From assembly GCF_905171765.1 (NCBI RefSeq), contig NC_053392.1, positions 445,374,837-445,438,836 on the forward strand: a DNA stretch of 64,000 nt. Reading direction: 5' to 3'. The first letter of the stretch is position 1, and every line of letters begins with the position of its first letter. Both the position numbers and the translations under genes were made by a program. Below the pieces are notes generated by a model. That model was not told where the DNA came from and made no database searches. It saw only the letters and a list, made by a program, of their open reading frames with translations. Origin of the DNA: Bufo bufo. Taxonomy: Eukaryota > Chordata > Amphibia > Anura > Bufonidae. Below are positions 21,170-32,371 of this stretch, piece by piece.

Positions 21170-23100
21170 CAGAGGTCCCATAGCAGAGAATCTGGCTTCA
21201 CGTCAGCAGAGAATCAGTCTCTTCATGCCATAGCAAAGAATCTGGCTTCATGTCAGCAGAGAATCAGTCTCTTCATGCCATAGCAGAGAATCTGGTTTCA
21301 TGTTAGTGCAGAATCAGTCTTCATGTCATAGCAGAGAATCAGGCTTCACGTCACCCACCACTTGAACAGGCCACTGTCACATATTTAGGCCCAGGCACCC
21401 AGGCAGAGGAGAGAGGTTCCGTAACAGAGAATCTGGCCTTATGTCAGCGCAGAATCAGTCTTCATGTCATAGCAGAGAATCAGGCTTCACGTCACCCACC
21501 ACTGGAACAGGCCTCTGTCACATATTTAGGCCCAGGCACCCAGGCAGAGGAGAGAGGTCCAGTAACAGAGAATCTGGCCTTATATCAGCACAGAATCAGT
21601 CTTCATGTCATAGCAGAGAATCAGGCTTCACGTCACCCACCACTGGAACAGGCCACTGTCACATATTTAGGCCCAGGCACCCAGACAGAGGAGAGAGGTC
21701 CCGTAACAGAGAATCTGGCCTTATGTCAGCGCAGAATCAGTCTTCATGTCATAGCAGAGAATCAGGCTTCACGTCACCCACCACTGGAACAGGCCACTGT
21801 CACATATTTAGGCCCAGGCACCCAGGCAGAGGAGAGAGGTCCCGTAACAGAGAATCTGGCCTTATGTCAGCACAGAATCAGTCTTCATGTCATAGCAGAG
21901 AATCAGGCTTCACGTCACCCACCACTGGAACAGGCCACTGTCACATATTTAGGCCCAGGCACCCAGGCAGAGGAGAGAGGTCCCGTAACAGAGAATCTGG
22001 CCTTATGTCAGCACAGAATCAGTCTTCATGTCATAGCAGAGAATCAGGCTTTACGTCACCCACCACTGGAACAGGCCACTGTCACATATTTAGGCCCCGG
22101 CACCCAGAGAGAGGTCCCGTAACAGAGAATCTGGCCTTATGTCAGCGCAGAATCAGTCTTCTTGTCATAGCAGAGAATCAGGCTTCACGTCACCCACCAC
22201 TGCAACAGGCCACTGTCACATATTTAGGCCCAGGCACCCAGGCAGATGAGAGAGGTCCCGTAACAGAGAATCTGGCCTTATGTCAGCACAGAATCAGTCT
22301 TCATGTCATAGCAGAGATTCAGGTTTTACGTCACCCACCACTGGAACAGGCCACTGTCACATATTTAGGCCCTGGCACCCAGACAGAGGAGAGAGGTCCC
22401 ATAACAGAGAATCTGGCCTTATGTCAGCGCAGAATCAGTCTTCATGTCATAGCAGAGAATCAGGCTTTACGTCCCCCACCACTGGAACAGGCCACTGTCA
22501 CATATTTAGGCCCCGGCACCCAGACAGAGGAGAGAGGTCCCGTAACAGAGAATCTGGCCTTATGTCAGCGCAGAATCAGTCTTCATGTCATAGCAGAGAA
22601 TCAGGCTTCACGTCACCCACCACTGGAACAGGCCACTGTCACATATTTAGGCCCTGGCACCCAGACAGAGGAGAGAGGTCCCGTAACAGAGAATCTGGCC
22701 TTATGTCAGCGCAGAATCAGTCTTCATGTCATAGCAGAGAATCAGGCTTTACGTCACCCACCACTGGAACAGGCCACTGTCACATATTTAGGCCCCGGCA
22801 CCCAGACAGAGGAGAGAGGTCCCGTAACAGAGAATCTGGCCTTATGTCAGCGCAGAATCAGTCTTCATGTCATAGCAGAGAATAAGGCTTCACGTCACCC
22901 ACCACTGGAACAGGCCACTGTCACATATTTAGGCCCCGGCACCCAGACAGAGGAGAGAGGTCCCGTAACAGAGAATCTGGCCTTATGTCAGCACAGAATC
23001 TGTCTTCATGTCATAGCAGAGAATCAGGCTTCACGTCACCCACCACTGGAACAGGACATTGTCACACATTTAGGCCCCCGCACCCAGACAGAGGAGAGGT
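21170..23100. repeat. 141-bp tandem array in hAT B
   Basis: About 12 head-to-tail copies. The phrase ATGTCAGCGCAGAATCAG recurs at 21,441, 21,582, 21,723, 21,864, 22,005, 22,139, 22,280, 22,421, 22,562, 22,703, 22,844 and 22,985. All intervals are 141 bp except one of 134 bp with a 7-base deletion. Before it, about 21,170-21,300 holds shorter related units of about 55 bp. Since 141 is three times 47, long stop-free frames arise, including one of 585 codons at 21,441-23,198. It reads the repeat in two different frames on either side of the 7-base deletion, so I do not consider it a gene. Confidence 0.95.
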
Positions 23101-23215
23101 TCATTCAACTTTGGGTTGCCCCGCAATATAATGGTAAAATGAAAATAAAAATAGTATTGAATGAGGAAGTGCCCTGGAGTAGAATAATATATTGTTAAGG
23201 GGAGGTAGTTAATAT

Positions 23216-26200
23216 CTAATCTGCACAAGGGATGGACAGGTCCTGTGGGATCCATGCCTGGTTCATTTTTATGAACGTCAGCTTGTCCACATTGGCTGTA
23301 GACAGGCGGCTGCGTTTGTCTGTAATGACGCCCCCTGCCGTGCTGAATACACGTTCAGACAAAACGCTGGCCGCCGGGCAGGCCAGCACCTCCAAGGCAT
23401 AAAAGGCTAGCTCTGGCCACGTGGACAATTTGGAGACCCAGAAGTTGAATGGGGCCGAACCATCAGTCAGTACGTGGAGGGGTGTGCACAGGTACTGTTC
23501 CACCATGTTATTGAAATGTTGCCTCCTGCTAACACGTTCTGTATCAGGTGGTGGTGCAGTTAGCTGTGGCGTGGTGACAAAACTTTTCCACATCTCTGCC
23601 ATGCTAACCCTGCCCTCAGAGGAGCTGGCCTTGACACAGCTGCGTTGGCAACCTCTTGCTCCTCCTCTGCCTTCGCCTTGGGCTTCCACTGGTTCCCCTG
23701 TGACATTTGGGAATGCTCTCAGTAGCGCGTCTACCAACGTGCGCTTGTACTCGCGCATCTTCCTATCACGCTCCAGTGTAGGAAGTAAGGTGGGCACATT
23801 GTCTTTGTACCGGGGATCCAGCAGGGTGGCAACCCAGTAGTCCGCACACATTAAAATGTGGGCAACTCTGCTGTCGTTGCGCAGGCACTGCAGCATGTAG
23901 TCGCTCATGTGTGCCAGGCTACCCAGAGGTAAGGACAAGCTGTCCTCTGTGGGAGGCGTATCGTCATCGTCCTGTGTTTCCCCCCAGCCACGCACCAGTG
24001 ATGGGCCCGAGCTGCTTTGGGTGCCACCCCGCTGTGAACATGATTCATCCTCATCCTCCTCCACCTCATCCTCGTCCTCCTCGTCCTCCTCATCCTGGCC
24101 ACATTTGTACCAGGCCTCTGGTGTTGCAAAAAACCTCCCTCTGAGTCACTTCGAAGAGACTGGCCTGAAAGTGCTAAAAATGACCCCTCTTCCTCCTCTT
24201 CCTCCTGGGCCACCTCCTCTTCCATCATCGCCCTAAGTGTTTTCTCAAGGAGACATAGAAGTGGTGTTGTAACGCTAATAACGGCGTCATCGCCACTGGC
24301 CATGTTGGTGGAGTACTCGAAACAGCGCAACAGGGCACACAGGTCTAGCATGGAGGCCCAGTCATTGGTGGTGAAGTGGGTCTGATCCGCAGTGCGACTG
24401 ACCCGTGCGTGCTGCAGCTGAAACTCCACTATGGCCTGCTGCTGCTCGCACAGTCTGTCCAGCATATGCAAGGTGGAGTTCCACCTGGTGGGCTCGTCGC
24501 ATATGAGGCGGTGAGCGGGAAGGCCGAAGTTACGCTGTAGCGCAGACAGGCGAGCAGCTGCAGGGTGTGAACGCCGGAAGCGCGAACAGACGGCCCGCAC
24601 TTTATGCAGCAGCTCTGACATGTCGGGGTAGTTGCGAATGAACTTCTGCACCACCAAATTCAGCACATGCGCCAGGCAAGGGATGTGCGTCAAACCGGCT
24701 AGTCCCAGAGCTGCAACGAGATTTCGCCCATTATCGCACACCACCAGGCCGGGCTTGAGGCTCACCGGCAGCAACCACTCGTCGGTCTGTTGTTCTATAC
24801 CCCGCCACAACTCCTGTGCGGTGTGGGGCCTGTCCCCCAAACATATGAGTTTCAGAACGGCCTGCTGACGTTTACCCCGGGCTGTGCTGAAGTTGGTGGT
24901 GAAGGTGTGTGGCTGACTGGATGAGCAGGTGGAAGAAGAGGAGGAGGAAGCTGAGTAGAAGGAGTAGGAGACAGGAGGCAAAGAATGTTGCCCTGCGATC
25001 CTTGGCGGCGGAAGGACGTGCGCCAAACAGCTCTCCGCCTGGGGCCCAGCCGCCACTACATTTACCCAGTGTGCAGTTAGGAAGATATAGCGTCCCTGGC
25101 CGTGTTTACTGGTCCACGTATCTGTGGTTAGGTGGACCTTGCCACAGATGGCGTTGCGCAGTGCACACTTGATTTTATCCGACACTTGGTTGTGCAGGGA
25201 AGGCACGGCTCTCTTGGAGAAGTAGTGGCGGCTGGGAACAACATTCTGTGGGACAGCAAGCGACATGAGCTGTTTGAAGCTGTGTGTGTCCACCAGCCTA
25301 AATGACAGCATTTCATAGGCCAATAGTTTAGAAATGCTGGCATTCAGGGCCAGGGATCGAGGGTGGCTAGGTGGGAATTTACGCTTTCTCTCAAATGTTT
25401 GTCAGATGGAGAGCTGAACGCTGCCGTTTGACTTGGTTGAGATGCTTGGTGACGTAGCTGGTGGTGTTGGTGGTACATCCCATGTTTGCTGGGCGGCAGG
25501 TGCCAACGTTCCTCCAGAGGCGGAGGAAGAGGCCGAGGCGGTGGCAGCAGCAGAAGAGGCCGAGGCGGCGGCAGCAGCAGAAGAGGTAGCAGGGGGAGCC
25601 TGAGTGAGTTCCTTGTTTTTAAGGTGTTTACTCCACTGCAGTTCATGCTTTGCATGCAGGTGCCTGGTCATGCAGGTTGTGCTAAGGTTCAGAACGTTAA
25701 TTCCTCGCTTCAGGCTCGCTTCAGGGAACTCCTTGAAGCTGCCTTTGGGGTGCTCGGTCCCAGATGGCGGCGGTCAGTAGCAGGCGGAGTCTCTTGGCGA
25801 CGGGTGTTCTGATTTTGCCCACTGCTCCCTCTTTTGCTACGCTGTTGGCTTGGTCTCACCACTGCCTCTTCCTCCGAACTCTGAAAGTCAGTGGCACGAC
25901 CTTCATTCCATGTGGGGTCTAGGACCTCATCGTCCCCTGCATCGTCTTCCACCCAGTCTTGACCCCTGACCTCCTGTTCAGTCTGCACACTGCAGAAAGA
26001 CGCAGCAGTTGGCACCTGTGTTTCGTCATCATCAGAGACGTGCTGAGGTGGTATTCCCATGTCCTCATCATCAGGAAAAATAAGTGGTTGTGCGTTAGTG
26101 CATTCTATCTCTTCCACCCCTGGGGAAGGGCTAGGTGGATGCCCTTGGGAAACCCTGGCAGCAGAGTCTTCAAACAGCATAAGAGACTGCTGCATAACTT

Positions 26201-26573
26201 GAGGCTCAGACAGTTTCCCTGATTTGAATGGGGGTGATGTGACAGACCGATAGGCTTGGTTTTCATGCGCCATCTGTGCGCTTTCTGCAGAAGACTGGGT
26301 GGGAGATAATGTGAACGTGCTGGATCCACTGTCGGCCACCCAATTGACTAATGCCTGTACCTGCTCAGGCCTTACCATCCTTAGAACGGCATTGGGCCCC
26401 ACCAAATATCGCTGTAAATTCTGCTGGCTACTGGGACCTGAGGTAGTTGGTTCACTAGGACGTGTGGCTGTGGCAGAACGGCCACGTCCTCTCCCAGCAC
26501 CAGAGGGTCCACTAAAACCACCACGACCATGTCCACGTTCTCGTCCGCGTCCCTTATTAGATGTTTTCCTCAT
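23216..26573 (-). pseudogene. hAT transposase of element B, nearly complete
   Basis: A start at 26,573 opens a Gly/Arg-rich N terminus (MRKTSNKGRGRERGHGRGG) and an acidic linker, open to 25,710. A deletion at about 25,710 removes the Cys half of the BED finger and shifts the frame. The His half (TRHLHAKHELQW) follows at 25,620-25,671. The core is open from 25,323 to about 23,960: VHLTTDTWTSKHGQGRY (first Asp), VVCDNGRNLVAALG (second Asp), CLAHVLNLVVQ and RWNSTLHMLDRL. A frameshift in an acidic repeat near 24,000-24,060 leads to the last frame, ending at 23,216. It holds hATC with SERVFSTAGGVITDKRSRL and the catalytic Glu. This is the best-preserved of the three related copies. Confidence 0.9.
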
Positions 26574-26589
26574 TGTTCCCGTTCACCAC

Positions 26590-28195
26590 AATTTTGAGAA
26601 TGGCAAATTTGGGAATAGTTTTTAAACCCAGAACAAAAAGTGTGCTTTTACGGTCACTACAAATAACTTGACCAGCTAAAACAGTACAGATTTGGTTGAA
26701 TAGAAATGTGAGGCCTGTTTTTTTTTGCGCTGTGTGACAGGTATAGGTTTAATCACAAAATTAGACTTGTATCTGCATGGTAGCATGTGTGTTAAGTTTT
26801 TCTGAATGACACTCAGCACCTTGAATGTAAGATATCCTTTTTGGGATAGATTTCAAGTAGGCCTCATATAGCAGAAACTAGTTATTTTGAGAATGGCAAA
26901 TTTGGGAATAGTTTTTCAACCCAGAACAAAAAGTGTGCTTTTACGGTCACTACAAATAACTTGACCAGCTAAAACAGTACAGATTTGGTTGAATAGAAAT
27001 GTGAGGCCTGTTTTTTTTTTTTGCGCTTTGTGACAGGTATAGGTTTAATCACAGAATTAGACTTGTATCTGCACGGTAGCGTGTGTGTTAAGTTTTTCTG
27101 AATGACACTATCAGCACCTTGAATGTAAGATATCCTTTTTGGGATAGATTTCAAGTAGGCCTCATATAGCAGAAACTAGTTATTTTGAGAATGGCAAATT
27201 TGGGAATAGTTTTTCAACCCAGAACAAAAAGTCTGCTTTTACGGTCACTACAAATAACTTGACCAGCTAAAACAGTGCAGATTTGGTTGAATAGAAATGT
27301 GAGGCCTGTTTTTTTTTGCGCTGTGTGACAGGTATAGGTTTAATCACAGAATTAAACTTGTATCTGCACGGTAGCGTGTGTGTTAAGTTTTTCTGAATGA
27401 CACTATCAGCACCTTCAATGTAAGATATCCTTTTTGGGATAGATTTCAAGTAGGCCTCATATAGCAGAAACTAGTTATTTTGAGAATGGCAAATTTGGGA
27501 ATAGTTTTTCAACCAAGAACAAAAAGTGTGCTTTTACGGTCACTACAAATAACTTGACCAGCTAAAACAGTACAGATTTGGTTGAATAGAAATGTGAGGC
27601 CTGTTTTTTTTTTGCGCTGTGTGACAGGTATAGGTTTAATCACAGAATTAGACTTGTATCTGCACGGTAGCGTGTGTGTTAAGTTTTTCTGAATGACACT
27701 CAGCACCTTGAATGTAAGATATCCTTTTTGGGATAGATTTCAAGTAGGCCTCATATAGCAGAAACTAGTTATTTTGAGAATGGCAAATTTGGGAATAGTT
27801 TTTCAACCAAGAACAAAAAGTGTGCTTTTACGGTCACTACAAATAACTTGACCAGCTAAAACAGTACAGATTTGGTTGAATAGAAATGTGAGGCCTGTTT
27901 TTTTTTGTGCTGTGTGACAGGTATAGGTTTAATCACAGAATTAGACTTGTATCTGCACGGTAGCGTGTGTGTTAAGTTTTTCTGAATGACACTATCAGCA
28001 CCTTCAATGTAAGATATCCTTTTTGGGATAGATTTTAAGTAGGCCTCATATAGCAGAAACTAGTTATTTTGAGAATGGCAAATTTGGGAATAGTTTTTCA
28101 ACCCAGAACAAAAAGTGTGCTTTTACGGTCACTACAAATAACTTGACCAGCTAAAAAAGTACAAATTTGGTTGAATAGAAATGTCAGGTCTATTT
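26590..28195. repeat. 295-bp tandem array in hAT B
   Basis: About 5.4 copies of a unit starting TTTTGAGAATGGCAAATTTG. Starts lie at 26,592, 26,885, 27,183, 27,478, 27,772 and 28,067. Length varies with a poly-T run (8 to 11 bases). Copies are very similar, which suggests recent expansion or homogenisation. The array lies directly upstream of the transposase start codon. Confidence 0.9.
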
Positions 28196-28199
28196 TTTA

Positions 28200-28600
28200 G
28201 GCGCTGGGTGACAGGCTCAACTTGCCCCTGATGTAGTATATGGCCAAAAAATAACCACACTATTGATGGTTAAATGCACTTGGGTGACACAGGCTCAGCC
28301 TGCACCAGATGTAGTATATGGCCAAAAAATAACCAGACTGTTGATGGTTAAATGCACTTCGGTGACACAGGCTCAGCCTGCAGCTGATGTAGTATATGGC
28401 CAAAAAATAACCAGACTGTTGATGGTTAAATGCACTTCGGTGACACAGGCTCAGCCTGCAGCTGATGTAGTATATGGCCAAAAAATAACCAGACTGTTGA
28501 TGGTTAAATGCACTTCGGTGACACAGGCTCAGCCTGCAGCTGATGTAGGATATAGCAAAAAATAACCACACTATTGATGGTTAAATACACTTGGTGATAG
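28200..28600. repeat. 78-bp tandem array in hAT B
   Basis: About five copies with TGATGGTTAAATGCACTT at 28,264, 28,342, 28,420, 28,498 and 28,575. The period of 78 is a multiple of three. Both strands therefore show open frames of about 100 codons (28,263-28,565 plus, 28,260-28,571 minus). I regard both as artefacts. Confidence 0.9.
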
Positions 28601-28847
28601 CTTGTGCTGGCGCACCACAAGCCACAAAATGGCCGCCGCTCACCCCAGAAAAAAGTGATCTAAAAACGCTCTGGGCAGCCTCAAAAAAGTGAGCAAGTCG
28701 ATATTAGCACTTTAATGATCCACAGCTGCAGATCGATCACAGAATGAAGTCTTTTGGAGGAGTTAATCTGCCTAATCTCGCCCTAACGTCGCAGCAGCAA
28801 CCTCTCCCTATGCTTGAATCAGCAGAGTGACGTGCAGCGCTACGTGA

Positions 28848-28985
28848 CCCAAGCTTATATAGAGGCTGGGTCACATGCTGCACTGGCCAATCACAGCCAT
28901 GCCAATAGTAGGCAAGGCTGTGATGGCCTCTTGGGGCAAGTAGTATGACGCTTGTTGATTGGCTGCTTTGCAGCCTTTCAAAAAG
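28848..28985 (-). promoter_or_regulatory. Candidate transposase promoter, hAT B
   Basis: Minus strand CCTCTATATAAGCTTGGG at about 28,850-28,866 is a TATA-like box. An inverted CCAAT stands at about 28,888 and a minus-strand CCAAT near 28,958. The block from here to the right end is strongly conserved with hAT A (11,806-12,128). That points to a shared promoter or subterminal binding region. Confidence 0.5.
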
Positions 28986-29064
28986 CGCCAAGAAAGCGCC
29001 GAACACCGAACCCGAACCCAGACTTTTACGAAAATGTTCGGGTTCGCTCATCCCTAACGGTAAC

Positions 29065-29578
29065 CGTAGTATTGCATTTGAGTGACTCTAACTCTAGGAT
29101 TGTGTGACTGGTTTGGTAAATTTAATAAAGCTTGTGGTCTGTTTTGCAATGGAATGTCAATTCCCCATCTTTGATCCCCATAGGGGAATAACAATGGATA
29201 AACCATGGGTTCCAAATTAGGATCAAGGACACTAATTCTTTGTGTTTTTTTTAATTTTATTTGTATAATCTTCACTTGGTTTGCAGTGTATAAGATCTCT
29301 TTCAAGTGGTGGTTCTCCATCATTATTTTGAAAAATAAAAGCAACCTCATTATATTTTGGTGCGTTATAGCGCCTTTGGTCATTTTTGCGATCTTGTACT
29401 ATTGTCATGGACACTTCCTTAATAACATTGTCATTTTTGGCTGCATTCTCTTCATATTCTTTTTCAACTTGGTACAACATTTTGCAGGCCTCGGCAAAAG
29501 GATTGAATTGTGCCATAAATGTACTTAATGTTTGCATAAGCTCTGTATTTATTCCTGAGTTGGCAGAAATTTGCATTC
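29065..29578 (-). pseudogene. Helitron Rep/helicase, segment between DIRS and hAT B
   Basis: Minus-strand translation from the DIRS junction gives MQISANSGINTELMQTLSTF, then LYQVEKEYEENAAKN. A stop or frame change follows in a lysine- and asparagine-rich stretch near 29,232. The second frame gives ISVLDPNLEPMVYPLLFPYG and ends YYGYR at the hAT B duplication. This is the conserved region before the Rep motifs of Helitron proteins (the YPLLFPYG motif is typical). It links the N-terminal piece at 33,697 to the Rep piece at 20,867. Confidence 0.85.
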
Positions 29579-29725
29579 CCTTACGTCCTACCAGCAGCAC
29601 AGATGGGGTTAACTGCCCCTGTGGACTGGTAGGACCGGCGGAATTTTAATGAGCCCAAAGAACCAATAAACTATCTTCAGCTCCCTGAAAGGGAGGAGAT
29701 CACCCCCCAGCCCACCGTGTTTTTT
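29579..29725 (+). repeat. DIRS left inverted terminal repeat
   Basis: Begins CCTTACGTCCTACCAGCAGC. From GTCCTACCAG on it pairs with the right repeat through the segments AATTTTAATGAGCCCAAAG and AGCTCCCTGAAAGGGAGG. The first bases (CCTTAC) are specific to this end and reappear inverted in the internal complementary region. Confidence 0.85.
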
Positions 29726-30043
29726 TTCTGTCCTCTGGACAGGTGGACTGGCGGTGTCACTCCCCCTCTGGGAGCTGAAGAGTGCTAGGGGCTCTATTTT
29801 TTTAGATCTAAAGTTTGCCCTCCATGGCCTCCCATTGCCTTTATTATAGGCTGGTCGGCGTTTCTATCTGGGGTACCGTCGGGGTGAGGGGGTGTCCCCT
29901 CCCCTCTTCTTTGAACCAGCTGTGGTATCCCGTCCTCCCTCGCCGCATGTGAGCGGCGCTATGGCCGTCGGGTGCCGCTGGGGTACTGTCGGGGAGGGGG
30001 GTGTCCCCTCCCCTCTTCTTCCAAAGTCGGCCAATCTGGCCAT

Positions 30044-30380
30044 GGACTTTCTGGTCGATTCTACCCAGATGCAGCTGAAGCTGGCCGCCAAAACTATGGC
30101 CCTAGTTTCGGCTGCCCGCAGACCACTCTGGTTGAAGCCTTGGATCGCTGATAACGCGTCCAAGTTCAATCTTTGTGGGCTCCCCTTCGAACCATATAGG
30201 CTATTCGGGTCCGAATTGGACAAGATAATGGAGGGGCTCTCCGATAAAAAGGGGAAGAGCCTCCCCCAGCAGCCCTTTCGGGGATGCCCCAGGCAGGAGA
30301 AGAAAGGCGGAGGTCGTCCAGGGCAGCAGTCTAGGCGCAGAGATTGGGGGGGACCATCTCGTAAATATTTGCTCCCGTAA
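30044..30380 (+). pseudogene. DIRS gag, C-terminal remnant
   Basis: The open frame from 29,892 carries a plausible gag part from MDFLVDSTQMQLKLAAKTM through RRPLWLKPWIADNASKFN and LPFEPYRLFGSELDKIME to a basic, Gly-rich tail (RQEKKGGGRPGQQSRRRD). This resembles the C-terminal third of DIRS gag proteins, which bind the element's RNA. The sequence upstream of about 30,044 lacks gag-like features, so the N-terminal part has been lost by deletion. The stop is at 30,378-30,380. Confidence 0.7.
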
Positions 30381-30538
30381 ACCCACCAGGGAGGCAAAAC
30401 CCTCCTGCCTATGGGCCTCTTCGAGGCTCTTGGATAAGCCCTGCTGCCCCTGCAGTATCTCCCCTAGATTTTCCCGTACCCCTCCCCCAGATTCTCGTAG
30501 GGGGTCGTCTTACCCATTTCAAAGACTCTTGGAGCCGG

Positions 30539-32371
30539 TTGATTGCAGACCCCTGGGTCCAGGACATAGTTTCCCTCGGGTACCGGGTAGATCTTATCTC
30601 TCTCCCCCCAGAGAGATTCATCGCCACACGAAACTTCGGGTCTGCCAAACAAGTGGTCCTCGAAGCTTACATTCAGGACTATATTTCCAAGGGAGCCCTA
30701 GAGGAGGTGCCGGCAGGGGAGAGGGGCCTAGGGATTTATTCACCAGTGTTCCTGGTTCCCAAAAAGACGGGAGATCTCCGGATGATCATCGACTTGAGAT
30801 TTCTCAATCGATTTATAAGGAAAACAAGGTTTCGCATGGAAACCATAAGGTCAGTCAGCCATATCCTCAACCCTGGGGACGTCATGGCTACTCTGGACCT
30901 CAAGGATGCGTATCTTCACATTCCGATCCATTCCGCGTCCCAGAAACTCCTCAGGATCGCGGTCCAGATTTCAGGGGTTCGCAGGCACTTTCAGTTCGCC
31001 GCGCTTCCCTTCGGAATCTCTTCTGCCCCCCTTATCTTCACCAAGGTGGTGGTGTCGGTGGTGGCAGCTTTGAGACTTCAAGGACTGACTATTATTCCTT
31101 ATCTGGACGATTGGCTTTTCTTAGCCTCTTCAGTTCCGATCCTTACCCACCATCTTCACGTCGCAATCTCTTTTCTCTTCCGCCTAGGCTGGATTATCAA
31201 CTGGCAGAAGTCGAATGTGAGCCCATCGACTTCAATCCATTACTTAGGATTCGTGGTCGACTCTGTGGAGATGTCCCTCCGGTTGACTCCAGAAAGGAGA
31301 GTGCGGATTCAGGACCTAGCAAAGGTCCTTTATGTCCCTCGTCGAGTCTCTATCCGGACTCTCATGAAGATGCTGGGGCTCATGTCAGCGGCTGCGGATG
31401 CAGTCCCTTGGGCGCTATGGCACCCCCGTCCTCTTCAGTCGGAGGTCTTACACCTATGGAACGGCAGCCCTGCGGGGCTAGATTCCCTGTGCTCCCTGTC
31501 CAGTCAAACCCGGAATTCCCTCAGATGGTGGTTTCAGCTACCACCAGGGAAGTCTATGACCCAACCAGCTTGGGTCATATTGACTACAGACGCGTCCCTT
31601 GTAGGCTGGGGCGCTGACCTGGACGGATCCCCAATACAGGGATCTTGGTCTCCTCTGGAGCGGCGTCTTTCTTCCAATCTTCGCGAGATGTGAGCTATCC
31701 GGCTAGCCCTCCTTCACTTTGCCCCTCAGATCCGGGGCAAAGCAGTGAAAGTCCAGTCAGACAATATGACTGCAGTTCTCTATATAAACAAACAGGGAGG
31801 CACAAGATCATTGCCCCTTCTGTCAGAGATCGGGGTGATTCTTCGGTGGGCAGAGACGAACCTTTCCCATCTATCTGCCGTTCATATTCGAGGCTCCCTC
31901 AATGTGATAGTGGACCGCTTAAGTCGAGGATTACCCACCATGGAGTGGTCTCTGCATCCGGAGATCTTCAGGCAGCTAGTTCACAGATGGGGTATGCCAG
32001 AAGTGGATCTCATGGCAACCAGGTTCAACGCCAAGGTGCTGAGGTTCTGTTCCCTCTACAGGGAAGACAACCCCCTGGCGATAGATGCTCTGTCAATACT
32101 GTGGAGGTTCAGGCTGGCTTACATCTTCCCTTCGTTTTCCATGATACCGAGGGTATTGATGAAAATCCGTCAGGATCAGGCCTCGGTAATAGCCATCATA
32201 CCGTTTTGGCCCAGAAGATCCTGGTTTACCCAGCTCATTCAGATGAGTCGGGGACAATACTGGAGACTCCCCCCGGAGCAGACCCTGGTGTCGTGGGACA
32301 CTCACCTCTGCCCAGATCTGCACAGGTTCAACCTGACAGCCTGGAGGTTGATCAGTCCCTTCCCAACATAG
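30539..32371 (+). pseudogene. DIRS reverse transcriptase, RNase H and Dam-like region
   Basis: The RT motifs are in order: FLVPKKTGDLRMIIDLRFLN, then ATLDLKDAYLHIPIH (first catalytic Asp), FAALPFGISSAPLIFTK and IIPYLDDWLF (the LDD catalytic pair). Then comes RNase H (LTTDASLVGWGA; VQSDNMTAVLYINKQGG; the HIRGSLNVIVDRLSR tail). The Dam-like or linker region follows (PEVDLMATRFNAKV; IPFWPRRSWF). A single TGA at 31,691-31,693 interrupts RNase H after SSNLREM. The same frame continues to 32,369. A CGA to TGA change would explain it. The first in-frame Met is at 30,539, but homologous coding probably begins upstream. Confidence 0.9.

Larger units (their letters stand above)
20876..29056 (-). mobile_element. 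hAT transposon B (8,181 bp), inserted in the Helitron
   Basis: Termini are TAGAGTTGAGCGAACACC on the left and, inverted, TAGGGATGAGCGAACCC on the right. A perfect 8-bp duplication ACGGTAAC flanks it (20,868-20,875 and 29,057-29,064). The Helitron Rep frame ends YYGYR at 29,065 and resumes VSIRED at 20,867, so one duplication copy accounts for the join. The transposase is on the minus strand. Three tandem arrays (141, 295 and 78 bp units) make up nearly half of the element. Confidence 0.95.

Noticed and set aside
21441..23198. 585-codon open frame as a gene for a repetitive protein
   Set aside because: It is the 141-bp array read through. The frame relative to the repeat changes at the 134-bp unit, and no start context, domain or promoter supports it.
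28260..28571. Open frames of about 100 codons on both strands
   Set aside because: They follow from a 78-bp repeat whose length is a multiple of three.
30430..31617. 395-codon plus-strand frame overlapping the DIRS RT
   Set aside because: It is a shadow frame. The RT motifs are all in the frame that starts at 30,539. This frame has only Ser/Pro/Arg-rich sequence.
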